Below, one piece after another: positions 1 through 9,083 of a DNA stretch of 64,000 bases. Origin of the DNA: Orientallactaga sibirica (Eukaryota; Chordata; Mammalia; Rodentia; Dipodidae); assembly GCA_036365145.1 (NCBI GenBank), contig JAEOAD010000031.1, positions 8,466,001 through 8,530,000 of the forward strand, in the 5' to 3' direction. The notes beneath the pieces were generated by a model. The model worked only from the letters and a program-made list of their open reading frames with translations, was not told the origin of the DNA and did no database searches. Every line of letters begins with the position of its first letter. Within the stretch, counting starts at the first letter, position 1. Both the position numbers and the translations under genes were made by a program.

Positions 1-204
1 TCTTGGGGCATCACGAACAGAGATGAAGCCTCCCATTTGCACTGAGAAGCCTTGCCCCTCAGATTTACAGCTAGATAGAGGGGTGACAGCTTCTACCCAA
101 CTATCTTCATTCATTCATCATCTTACCATTCACTCCATCAATATGTATTCAGTACTGGATAGGAAACACTCCAGAGTAAATAAATCCAAAGGAGTTTCTT
201 ATCT
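1..204. other. Unclassified flank, no gene seen
   Basis: No coding signature, RNA gene or classifiable repeat is visible. There is a short stretch of ATTC-like units near 106-120. The 61-codon open frame here has no protein-like composition. Confidence 0.5.
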
Positions 205-600
205 GTGATGGCTTATACTGATTGTCAACTTCACAGGACCAGAACCAGCAGTAAGGGATTACTTATATGAGGTTAATTTGTGACCATGCCTATGCAGGAT
301 TATCTTGAATAGGTTAATTGAAGTTAAAAAAAAAAAAGACCCAAATTAACTGTGGGTAGCACCATTCCATGGGGCAGGGTCCTGAACTATATAAAAAGAA
401 GAAAGCTGGCTCACTACCAGCATCTATAGCTCTCTGCTTCTTGGTTTGCAGACTAAATATGACCAGTCTCTGGCACCATGGCTTTCCTGCCATGATAAAC
501 TATAACCTGCAACTGTAAGCTATAATGAGCTCTTCCTCCCTGAAAGTGATTCTTGTCAGTCATTTTTGCCCTTGCAGTGAGAAGGTCACTGATGTAGTGT
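205..600 (+). mobile_element. Old LTR-like interspersed repeat
   Basis: This resembles a medium-copy rodent repeat that opens with a TGATGG...GATTGTCAACTT-type start and ends in a CTTCCTCCCT...TTGTCAG-type tail. Related copies lie at 27008-28137 (plus), 30572-30962 (minus) and 43672-44068 (minus). An internal A-run sits near 326-338. The tail resembles the 3' end of MaLR/ERVL LTRs, but I cannot assign the family, and a non-autonomous DNA element is an alternative. Confidence 0.55.
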
Positions 601-1155
601 CTATGGGCATGATATCCATAAACTTGCATGCCCAATCTTTTAGTTATACTCCTAATTGTAAGAACCACATGGAAGTCTTAGGTCTCTTAACTAACAAAGA
701 AGGAATGCCTTCCATAATTTGTAGGAGAGCATGGTGAGAAGAGCCTTACAAAGGGAGAAACGGTTGAGCTCTAAGAAGGATTCATGAACATGGATAAGTG
801 AATAGGATAGATACTGAATCAAAAGAATTGTGAAGAGTCTGGAAAGACAGGGGCGTCCTGCACTTTGGAACTGCAAAGAAGCCAAGGGGTCTGGAGCTGT
901 ATACATCTGAGGAATGAGGAGGAGAGTGGAGGTTGGAAAGGCATTTGAGTCCTTTGGTCAATATGAACAACAGGGATGTCTTAGCTCAAGAACAATTGGA
1001 AGCCACCATTATTCAGGTGAGTGACATGACTAGGCTTCCATTTTCTGGGATCATTGTGACTGCTGTGCAAATATTCATTGACAGGTTACAGCAGGACCAT
1101 CAGGAGGTAAGTCAGGAAGCGATGGCATCCCAGCTGGGAGAACTTTAATCTCCTT
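601..1155. other. No gene; apparently unique sequence
   Basis: Open frames here are at most about 71 codons and look random. No splice-flanked exon with codon bias is visible, and no repeat family is recognised. Confidence 0.5.
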
Positions 1156-1157
1156 TC

Positions 1158-1255
1158 ATATTTTTTTATTTTTATTTTCTATGCTGAGGATGGAACTCAG
1201 AGCCTTGCACGTGTTAGGCAAGCCTCTACCACTGAGCTCCATCTTGAGCCAAGCT
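1158..1255 (-). mobile_element. ID-type SINE, minus strand
   Basis: Read on the minus strand, this contains a tRNA-like head: an A-box-like GAGCTCAGTGG, then TTGCCTAACACG and a degraded B box, followed by an A/T-rich tail (the T-rich run 1160-1178 on the plus strand). This is the layout of rodent ID SINEs derived from a tRNA-Ala-like RNA. Confidence 0.65.
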
Positions 1256-3570
1256 GGAAGAACCTTAGTGCATGCTGGTGGTGATGAAGGTAGAAAGGCT
1301 AGGAAAGCAAGCATTGGAAGGAGAATGGGCGGGACTCCACGACCAGTTTGTGGAGGTATCCACAATTGCTGCAGAGTGGATGGGGTGTTCATCTATTGGC
1401 CCCCAAGGACTTTAGTGTTAACAGCTTGGCTGCACCAGTTAAGACAATTCTCATGATATAAGTGATTGCTGCCTTCTGTTCGTTCTTGAGGCCATAGGTT
1501 TGACCTCCTTCAGAAGTGTTAGGCCTTCTCTCTCCTTCATTATTTATTTCTCTCCACTTCTGAATTTCATGGTGTGAAGCCTATGGTCACTTATCCTATC
1601 AAGAGGCTTGGGACAAATTTACTCCTTGCTTTCTCTCTCTTACTCTAAGCCCTTCAGTATCTTCTCAACAAATGGCTGCACTTTCTAATAAACATTCTAG
1701 GATGTGGTCCTGATCTCCAAATCTCCAGTGGACCACTTGCCCGAGTCCAGTGTGTTTCTGGGTATACTTATTAGGTATGACTGAACCTCAAGCTGTGACC
1801 AATAAGCATGTAAAAACTCAAAAATTCAGTATTTGTTATTTGCTCTTTTTTTTTTTTTTTTTTTTTTTTGGTGCAACTTTTGCAAAGTCCTGAGCATGCC
1901 AAGGCTAAAAGCTTGGCAACTAAAGCAGAGAAAAGTTTTGAAACTTCAATCATGAAACTATTGCCAGAATTTCATTGGAGACATGTTTTCTGGGTGACCA
2001 CCACTTCTATATTCTCTCTCTTTCCCCTTTTATCTCTGATTAATTGGAACTTGCTCTCAAGCTTGGATCAATGCTAATGATTGTCAAGGTCTTACAAAGA
2101 TGTCAAAAAGTAGATATGTTATTAAATTCCATCTAAGGAAATTCTTTACTGTGAACTTAATTTTTGAAAGATTCCATAAATGGTTCAAATGAAGATTCGA
2201 GCCTTCCTTTCCCTCTCCTTTGGATACACAAACATGATGTCCTTTCATTCTATCATATTTTCCACATTTCCCTCTATTAGAATGGGCATTGTGTTGAAGG
2301 GAAATAGAGCATGGCTGCCTCTGAAGGACATGGAAGGGAAAATATACCCCACGGGCAGAGGAGGGATGGAAAGAGCTAGTGCATTAAAATATTATTGAAA
2401 GTTCAGAGGAACAGAGCAAAATCCATCAGCTCAGTGGCCCTGGATTATTTCACCACAGGACACCAGAAATGAACAAGATACTAACCAATTAATTTTGTGT
2501 TTTTTTTTTTAAATCTGAATTTTAGTTAGAATAGGAACATCTGGAGTTTGGAATTAATTGCCCAGAACTAGCTGCCACACTAATTAATATTCAGTCAAAT
2601 GGCACTCCACCAAGGTGCCCCTTTCCTGTAGGCACGCAGCTACTTTGCCCATCTTTGGAGAGCAGTGGTTGGGCTGATGCAGGGCAGAAGGTCAGGGAAG
2701 AGGTGCCTGCAGTATGTTCTTTCCACTAAGAACATGCTATTGGAAGAAGTGCTGGGAAATAACCCATGAGAAGGAACAATGCTGAGGAGAAAACTGAGAG
2801 ATCCCAATTCCTCCACAGTGTTGTTTCCCTACTGTCTTCAGTCCTGAAAACAGTGAATCCCAGAATGACTTTGTGTCCAAAGAAGGAGGGGAGAGAGACA
2901 GGATTAAGATCCCTTTCTTTAACTGTTGATGGTTTTGGTTGGCCACAGTTTGGCCTCTTATTGGTGAGCCAGCTGAGGTAGGTGTTAAAAACATCTGGGC
3001 TATGACACTAGGGTCACTAACAACAGGAATCTGCTCGCAGGATCCTGAAACTGCTTTTGTGGCTTGCAATAGTCTGTTTTTCACTCTACTTCAAAGGACA
3101 TAACTCAAACAGAGATTGGAATAGGCATAAACACCTCAACAAACCACTTCATCCAAGTCACTGACTTGGTGATTCACTTTGTGGACTGGCCATTGTGGCA
3201 GCCACTTGAAAGGTGACTGATCTGAATTCAGATGCTCTGTAGGTGGAAAATGTGTACTGTATTTCATACATTTCATCTAAGTACCGTGTGCTAAACTCTT
3301 GTGCCACTGGTGCTCCTGTGTACGGCACTTCATTAAAAAGAGATGCAGAAGATAACTCCATAATCTTACATTGATTGTCTGAAGACATGGAATTTAAACA
3401 AATATGATATTAAAATTAGTCACTTGCTTCTCTTTCCCCCTTAATGGAACCACTAGAAAATTTAAAATACTACATGACTTGTATTTGCAGTGCAGCATAT
3501 TTCTACTGGACGGTAATGATATAAAGTCTTTAATCTTTTCTCCTTCTACTAGCATAACTGCTATTTACTG
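1256..3570. other. Long repeat-poor stretch, no gene
   Basis: No exon, RNA gene or classifiable element is seen. A poly-T run lies at 1847-1869. Around 2550-2600 there are two TAAT-rich motifs (AATTAATTGCC and CTAATTAATATT) close together, homeodomain-type cores of unknown meaning. The 115-codon minus-strand frame at 2737-3084 has no recognisable domain and is probably chance. Confidence 0.5.
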
Positions 3571-3572
3571 GT

Positions 3573-3614
3573 AATGCTGATACCATGATGCTGATACTAT
3601 AATGCAAATACCAT
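3573..3614. repeat. Three tandem 14-bp units
   Basis: Three consecutive 14-mers are visible: AATGCTGATACCAT (3573-3586), GATGCTGATACTAT (3587-3600) and AATGCAAATACCAT (3601-3614). Units differ by two to four bases, so this is a small diverged minisatellite of unit length 14. Confidence 0.8.
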
Positions 3615-3654
3615 GAGCATAATTTTACTTTAGGCATGTGGACAGTTTATTACT

Positions 3655-3745
3655 TATGGCAGCACTACCATATAGAGATTGCCAGCTTCATTTTACAGAT
3701 GAGGCATTTGGGCCAAGAGGACACATGGTTTGTAATATTGATTTG
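3655..3745 (-). mobile_element. MIR SINE fragment, minus strand
   Basis: The motif TTCATTTTACAGATGAGG followed by a diverged GGGCCAAGAGGACACATGG matches the reverse complement of the MIR core (CCTCATCTGTAAAATG). This is an ancient mammal-wide SINE, strongly diverged. Confidence 0.65.
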
Positions 3746-4139
3746 ATTTAAATCAACAAGTACTGTTGAACACCGACTGTATGCTCTACATTGTTTTAAA
3801 CTTGGGAGCCTTAGGTTTGAGGTCATTCTATGATGGAATTGGTTGACTCTTTGCCACCCAAGGTCCAACTTCCTTTAAATCACTTTTCCTGACTTTTCTG
3901 CTGTGCCTTTGAAGTTTCTTGGTATCATCCAGCAGTGTTTATAATCACCTTCACCATTTCCTCTTCTGTTTGTAATGGGAACTGATTATGAAGATAAGGC
4001 ACTTCAGATAGAATTAGACTCAGGGTCTGAGTTTGACTTATTGGAGCCCTCAGCCTATGCAAAGAGTCTTTCCAGCACAGATTGATGTTCTGAATGGTCT
4101 ATGAGTGTAATCAGCTGAAGTGTCCTGGGCTTGGCTTGG

Positions 4140-4145
<6 letters not shown>
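3746..4145. other. No gene; possible L2-like debris
   Basis: The text TTGAACACCGACTGTATGCT resembles the 3' end of old L2 elements, but divergence is too high to be sure. No open frame of interest is present. Confidence 0.3.

Positions 4146-4196
<51 letters not shown>
4146..4196. repeat. (TA)n dinucleotide microsatellite
   Basis: An uninterrupted run of 51 alternating T and A bases follows CTCTC. It is self-complementary and able to form a hairpin or cruciform, and is likely length-polymorphic. Confidence 0.98.
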
Positions 4197-4201
<5 letters not shown>

Positions 4202-4504
4202 CAGGCTAATTCAGGAAGAGTCAAGGCTTGATGAACTGTGTAGTCTGGGGCAGGAGGTCCTGGATGGTCTGGGTCAACAGACAATGGGTCCTTATAACAA
4301 TCCTTATAACCATGCAAGGAGTGGCAGGGTTGATGGCAGGATGGGAGCAGTCTTAGCAGTATGCTGTGACTGGGAGCTTGCAACCAAATGCCCACTACTA
4401 GGTAAGTACATTGTAGCAGGCAGGAATAAACATGGAAGCCTGCAGAAATGCATATAGCTAGTTATAAATACATTTGTATTCAGCTACTTAAAATCCCAAA
4501 ATGC
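4197..4504. other. No gene seen
   Basis: The 108-codon frame running from the TA repeat into this stretch begins with a low-complexity YIYI run and has no protein-like features. Nothing else is recognised. Confidence 0.5.
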
Positions 4505-4875
4505 AATATTATGATTTGAATGTCCCGCACAGCCTTGTATGTTTGGACACTTGTTCCTATGGAGGCTCTGTCTGGAGAGGTTGTGGAGTCTTTGGGACTG
4601 TGGCCCAGCTAGTACAAGTGGGTCACTGGGAATGGACCTTGAAGGTGATGTCCATTTCTGTTTCTGAGCCAAGTTTTCTGCCTTCTGATCTGCCATGAGG
4701 TAAAAAATTAGCACTACAAGCTTCAGCCACCATGGACCAAGCCGCCTTATCTATCATGCATTTCCTGCCATCATGGACTTGACCCCTGAAACTGTGAGTT
4801 AAAATCAACCTCTTTCCTCCTTGAAGTTGCTTCTGTCAAACACCTCATCACAGCAATGAGGAAAGACATGAATAT
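4505..4875 (+). mobile_element. MT-like MaLR solo LTR
   Basis: The order of motifs matches rodent MT-type MaLR LTRs. It begins near ATGATTTGAATGTCC, then has GGAGAGGTTGTGGAG, GTGGGTCACTGGGAATGG, a CATGGACTTGACCCCTGAA segment, a degraded polyadenylation region (GTTAAAATCAACCTCTTTCC) and a terminal CATCACAGCAATGAGG. No internal region follows, so it is a solo LTR. No target duplication was found. Confidence 0.75.
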
Positions 4876-4984
4876 AGGCAAGAAGATCCTTTATCAATTT
4901 TCCTAATGACAACCTGAAGCACAAAATTTAGGTACCATTTTAATTCACAGTTAGTGAGAAAGAGAGAGATCTGGAATTTCCATC

Positions 4985-5215
4985 TAGACAATACATCTGT
5001 TATCTGCTGCTGCATGACACATTGCCACAAGCTCAGCAACTTAAAACACGGATTTATTATTTCATAATTTCATAGTCAGTGTCTGAGACATGACTGACTT
5101 GGGCCTTTGTTCATGGCCTCAAAAGATACAATCAACATTGTCATCTGGGAGCATGATGGAAGAAAAATATACTTCCAAGTTTTTCTGATCATTGGCAGAG
5201 TTCATTTCCTCATGG
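4985..5215 (-). mobile_element. MLT1-like LTR fragment, minus strand
   Basis: The plus strand reads TTATCTGCTGCTGCATGACA, then CAACTTAAAACACGGATTTA and TTTCATAGTCAGTGTCTGAG. This corresponds to the reverse complement of the 3' end of MLT1-type MaLR LTRs (the AATAAA, TTTTAAGCCACTAAG, GCAGCAATAGATAAC order). It is ancient and diverged. Confidence 0.6.
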
Positions 5216-5284
5216 CTGTGTTATTGAGGCCTCTCTCTCTCTTTCTCTCTTTTAACTAGCTGTCAGCCAGTGTCCACTCTTTTC

Positions 5285-5375
5285 TTTTTAATATTTTATT
5301 TTTATTTATTTATTTATTTATTTGACATAGAGAAAGATGGAGAGAGAAAGAGGGAGGGAGGGAGAGGGAGAGGGA

Positions 5376-5425
<50 letters not shown>

Positions 5426-5579
5426 ATGGGCATGCAGGGCTTCCAGCCACTGCAAACAAACTCCAGACACATGCCCCACGTTGTGCATCTAGCTAACGTG
5501 GGTCCTGGGAAATCAAACCTGGGTCCTTTGGCTTTGCAGGCAAATGCCTTAACTGCTAAGCCATCCCTCTAGCCCTGTG
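5285..5579 (-). mobile_element. DIP-like (B2-superfamily) SINE
   Basis: On the minus strand it begins with a tRNA-like head (GGCTTAGCAGTTAAGG-type A box) and a B box (ATTTCCCAGGACCCACG downstream), then the family body with GCATCT and GTTTGCAGTGGCTGGA. The tail is a (CT)n run followed by (AAAT)n. It is flanked by a near-perfect 14-bp target duplication (5271-5284 and 5580-5593, TGTCCACTC core). The (GA)n microsatellite at 5361-5421 is this element's expanded CT tail. Confidence 0.9.
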
Positions 5580-5732
5580 TGTCCACTCGTTTCTACTGGA
5601 GACCATTTTTTTATGTGGCTCTCAGATTATACAGGATTCAAGATCCAAAAGATGCTCCTTGACTTACGTTGGGGTTATGTCCTTTAATCCCATTTTAAAT
5701 TGAAGATAATGTTGGCTAAAATTGCCCTGAAG

Positions 5733-5972
5733 GGAAAGAGAGATGGCTCAGTGGTTAAGTGCACTCCTGCACAAACCTGAAGGTCTGAGAGGGCATGAGA
5801 CCCCCAGAATGGGAATCTCTAGATCCTACATAAACAGCTGGGCATGGCCATGTGCTCCTGGAACCTTAGTCCCACAGGGGAGCAGAGACTCAAGAACGAT
5901 TGGAGTTCCACAGGCTCTGGAATCAGAAAAGAGACTCCGGATTGAAATAAGACCAGGCCGAAAAGCAATGGA
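5733..5972 (+). mobile_element. Composite SINE: tRNA head plus B1-like tail
   Basis: The first part reads GAGAGATGGCTCAGTGGTTA, the B2/DIP-type head with an A box (TGGCTCAGTGG). From about 5838 it reads CTGGGCATGGCCATGTGCTC and continues with a B1-like TAGTCCCA...GAGCAGAGACTC body. This is a tRNA-7SL type dimer. It is diverged, and no clear target duplication was found. Confidence 0.65.
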
Positions 5973-7058
5973 GTAGTACATCTTGTGTTTTGTTCAAGCC
6001 AACTTAGGTGAGTACCCCACATTCCTCTCCATTTCAGCAAAGCATGTGTTGCACTGAATGCACCTGATCATGAGACACCACAGCTTATATGCACAACTCA
6101 GCAGAGTATATTGGACGTGATAAATCCATCCTCTTTTTTGTAATCTATGGGCTGGACCAAGTCCCACATTCCACCTGCACTCAAGCTCAAGGGTTGATAT
6201 AAGGGTGCCCTTACGGACGGATGGCCTCTTAGAACACTCCCTCCCAGTGTTTGCATCAGCCACAGACATGAGAACTGGCTGCACTTCTTTGCAGAACCAG
6301 CAGAGCCTATTCTCTACTTGCTCCATTTATGCCTGTTCTTATGCCCATCCTGGGGCTACTGAACCACCTGTGTCTAGTTCCTGAACCTGTGAACACCATG
6401 CCTGGAATCACCTGCTCTCAAATACTTACCTCACCAGTAGGGCTGTATTGCCTCCCTAAGCCTAGAAAGGCTTGTGCCCAGATTATGTATTAGGCTTGAT
6501 TCTATTACTCATCCATTCATTCTTACTCCTCAACCACTGCCAGACTTGTTTGGTATATTGATTCTCTCTCTCTCTCTCTCTCTCCTTCATTCCCTCCCTC
6601 CCTCTGCCAGATTCTAGCTGTTAGAGGAGATCCTGCTTTAAACCAGAATATTTTGGAAAAATGGACTCCCAGAGATTGCTGAGCTTTGCCCATCATAATG
6701 GTTTCCTTGAAGGTTAATACTGTCCAGACTGTATTTATTACTGTTGTCTGTGATCTTCAGAAGCTACCAATTACAAAGTCAGCCCTGATCTAGCTTGCCT
6801 TCTTATTTTCCTCCCTAACTTCTCTTTCCTCCATTTTACCTCTTGACTCATGGTAGAGTCCCAGAATGACTTTCACTGGGGCCCAGGAGACTTGTGATAG
6901 CCATTTCCAGACTGGCAGCTAAAGGCTGTTATCATATATGTAGGCCAATTCTATTTAGTGAATATCTTTAAAAAAACATAGCTGTTTGTGGAGATACATG
7001 TTGACATTTCTGGAGTTAATGAGACCATAGAGCTATAATTGAAAGCAGAAGTCTCTGT
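5973..7058. other. No gene; (TC)n tract inside
   Basis: No exon or classifiable repeat is seen. A pure (TC)n run lies at 6563-6584 and continues into a CCTCCC-rich pyrimidine tract to about 6604. The 110-codon minus frame at 5994-6326 lacks any recognised domain. Confidence 0.5.
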
Positions 7059-7063
7059 CCAGG

Positions 7064-7454
7064 TGTAGCAGACAGCTTCAGGTTCACTGAGATGAACTTC
7101 CAGACCAGGCATAGTTATGGAGAAGGGATATTATTTATTGAAGCTTACAGATCCAGGGGAAGTTCCATAATGGCAGAAGAAGTGGCCTGCTCTCCACAGG
7201 ATGAGGTAAGAGAGCAAAGCCAAGCCAGCCACCACAGTACACAGAGCAAAACTACAGCCAAAAGGTCACACAGCACACTTCAGGAACTCCTGCTAGGCAC
7301 ATTTGCATATCTTTACAATGGAATCTCAAACCCACACCATTAACACCTTAAGACCAGCCCCCAGTGACATTGCCTCTAGCAAGGTGATTGCAGATGCAAA
7401 CTATAACTAATAAAACACTGAATATATTGGGGGACATATATTCAAACTACCACA
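7064..7454 (-). repeat. 3' LTR of the MaLR element
   Basis: It begins TGTAGCAGAC and ends CTACCACA on the plus strand. On the minus strand the ends are TG...CA, and an AATAAA polyadenylation signal lies within TTCAATAAATAATATC. It is the downstream LTR in the element's own orientation. It is the same family as the solo LTR at 31044-31431. Confidence 0.92.
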
Positions 7455-8686
7455 TTCCGCCCCTGGCCCCCAATATATTTAGCTCCTGGCCCCCAATAGA
7501 TTTATAACTATCACACATTGTAAATTGTACTCAGTGCAATTTCAAAGGTTCTCACAGTCTTGATCAACTTAAGATAGTGAGCCCTGTAAAATCAAACAAG
7601 TTAAATACTTTCAACATGTAAAGGCACAGAGTAAACATTTTAACTGGTATAACGCATAGCAAGGAGAAACTAAAACAATGCAAACTCAACCACCATCAGC
7701 AGTCATCAAGCTTCTGCAGTTCAAGTTCAATATAACCAGAGACTAACAGTCTCCAGGTTTTCCAATTCCACCCCTCCAGCTGGGCAGAGTCGCCAGGGAA
7801 AACTTTCATCCCATGCCAACACTGCACTCCATGGTAGCCCTTTTGCACAGTCCTGGTATATCCAAAACATCTTCAGGTCTCCATGCAAACCACGGTCCAT
7901 CTTCCAAAAGGCTCTTCCAGCCTATTCCTCAGGGACTTCATGCCCTGCCTCATGCTGCATCTCAGCAGCGGCTCCGGGAACCGTGTGCAATTCATGACCA
8001 TTCTATGCATTTTTCATATTTTCAAAACTAATACCAGGTGTGCAGGACACAGCCATATTCTTAATCCAGGGACAAAATAAACCATAGCATTGAAAAGCAG
8101 GTTCCTTCTCCAGTCAGCTCTTTCCAAGAATTTGCATTTTTAACAGCCTTTCCTCAGGCATCCTCTCCATTGTTTTAAATAAATCAAGTCAGGCCACCTT
8201 CCTTCCACCTTCCTTTAAGATTGCTAATGTGTTGACAATAGCAGCTCCAGTAACCTAAAACCAGTCTCAGTGCCTCTGCTTTTAACTTGCTTGAGGTTTT
8301 CCAACTTAAAATCTCAAAATCTCAGTCCGATATCTTTAGCCAAGCACATCAGTCCATTACAAATATAACCTTGATCAAACATTCTGGGCCTGGATAGCTG
8401 AACGCAACCATCCCTTATGCCAGTAGCCCAGTTCCAATAAAGTCCTCTGCCGTCTTTCCTTCCCCTTAGAAAGCTCATAAGCCAAGCCTCAAAGTTCAAT
8501 ACAGTCTGTACTTAGCATTCTCAAACTCTCATCAGAATAGTCCATAAAACTTGGCTTACCACTCCAGAAGGCACCTTCAGTTGCAAGCACCAAGTCCATG
8601 CCCATTCCTCCAAAACAAAGGTTCCAAAAGACGAATATCCACATGGTCAGGTTCATCTCACCCCACACTCCTCGGTACCACTTTAC
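7455..8686 (-). other. MaLR internal region, non-coding
   Basis: The region between the LTRs carries no long frame (the largest is about 72 codons) and no retroviral protein motif. The end next to the left LTR reads TTCCGCCCCTGGCCCCC, the complement of a polypurine tract. The same motif, with one change, flanks the second MaLR element at 20340, supporting a shared family structure. Confidence 0.8.
8666..8680 (-). promoter_or_regulatory. tRNA-Leu-like primer-binding site
   Basis: The minus strand reads TGGTACCGAGGAGTG, six bases after the 5' LTR. It resembles the complement of a tRNA-Leu 3' end (TGGTACC...AGGAGTG), the primer from which ERVL elements take their L. An equivalent site lies at 21666-21680 in the other MaLR element. 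Confidence 0.75.
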
Positions 8687-9078
8687 TGTAGCAGACAGCT
8701 TTAGGTTCGCTGAGATGAACTTCCAGACCAGGCACAGTTATGGAGGAAGGGATATTATTTATTGAAGCTTACAGATCTAGGGGAAGTTCCATAAAGGCAG
8801 AAGAAGTGGCCTGCTCTCCACAGGACGAGGCAAGAGAGCAAAGCCAAGCCAGCCACCACAGCACACAGAGCAAAACTACAGCCAAAAGGTCACACAGCAC
8901 ACTTCAGGAACTCCTGCTAGGCACATTTGCATATCTCTACAATGGAATCTCAAACCCATACCATTAACACTTTAAGACCAGCCCCCAGTGACATTGCCTG
9001 TAGCAAGGTGATTGCAGATGCAAACTATAACTAATAAAACACTGAATATATTGGGGGACATATATTCAAACTACCACA
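8687..9078 (-). repeat. 5' LTR of the MaLR element
   Basis: This is the second member of the LTR pair and is upstream in the element's own orientation. Compared with 7064-7454 I count 12 substitutions and one single-base indel over about 391 positions. The terminal CTACCACA is followed directly by the CCAGG target duplication. Confidence 0.92.
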
Positions 9079-9083
9079 CCAGG

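Larger units (their letters stand above)
7059..9083 (-). mobile_element. Complete non-autonomous MaLR/ERVL-type element with 5-bp target duplication
   Basis: Two direct repeats of about 391 bp (7064-7454 and 8687-9078) bracket a 1232-bp internal region and are flanked by an exact 5-bp duplication, CCAGG, at 7059-7063 and 9079-9083. Orientation is minus: read that way the LTR starts TGTGGTAGTTTGAATA and ends CTACA, and a tRNA-Leu-like primer-binding site follows the first LTR. A purine-rich tract (TTGGGGGCCAGGGGCGGAA on the minus strand) precedes the second. The internal region has no gag, pol or env-like frame, as expected for MaLR elements, which are mobilised by ERVL-type enzymes. The two LTRs differ at about 13 positions by hand count, roughly 3 percent. 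Confidence 0.92.

Noticed and set aside
2737..3084. A 115-codon minus-strand frame
   Set aside because: No domain, no conserved motif and an overlapping frame on the other strand. Its length is within chance for a window of this size.
7455..8686. Retroviral gag/pol genes inside the 7-kb LTR element
   Set aside because: No frame above about 72 codons and no protease, reverse transcriptase or capsid-like motif. The element is non-autonomous.
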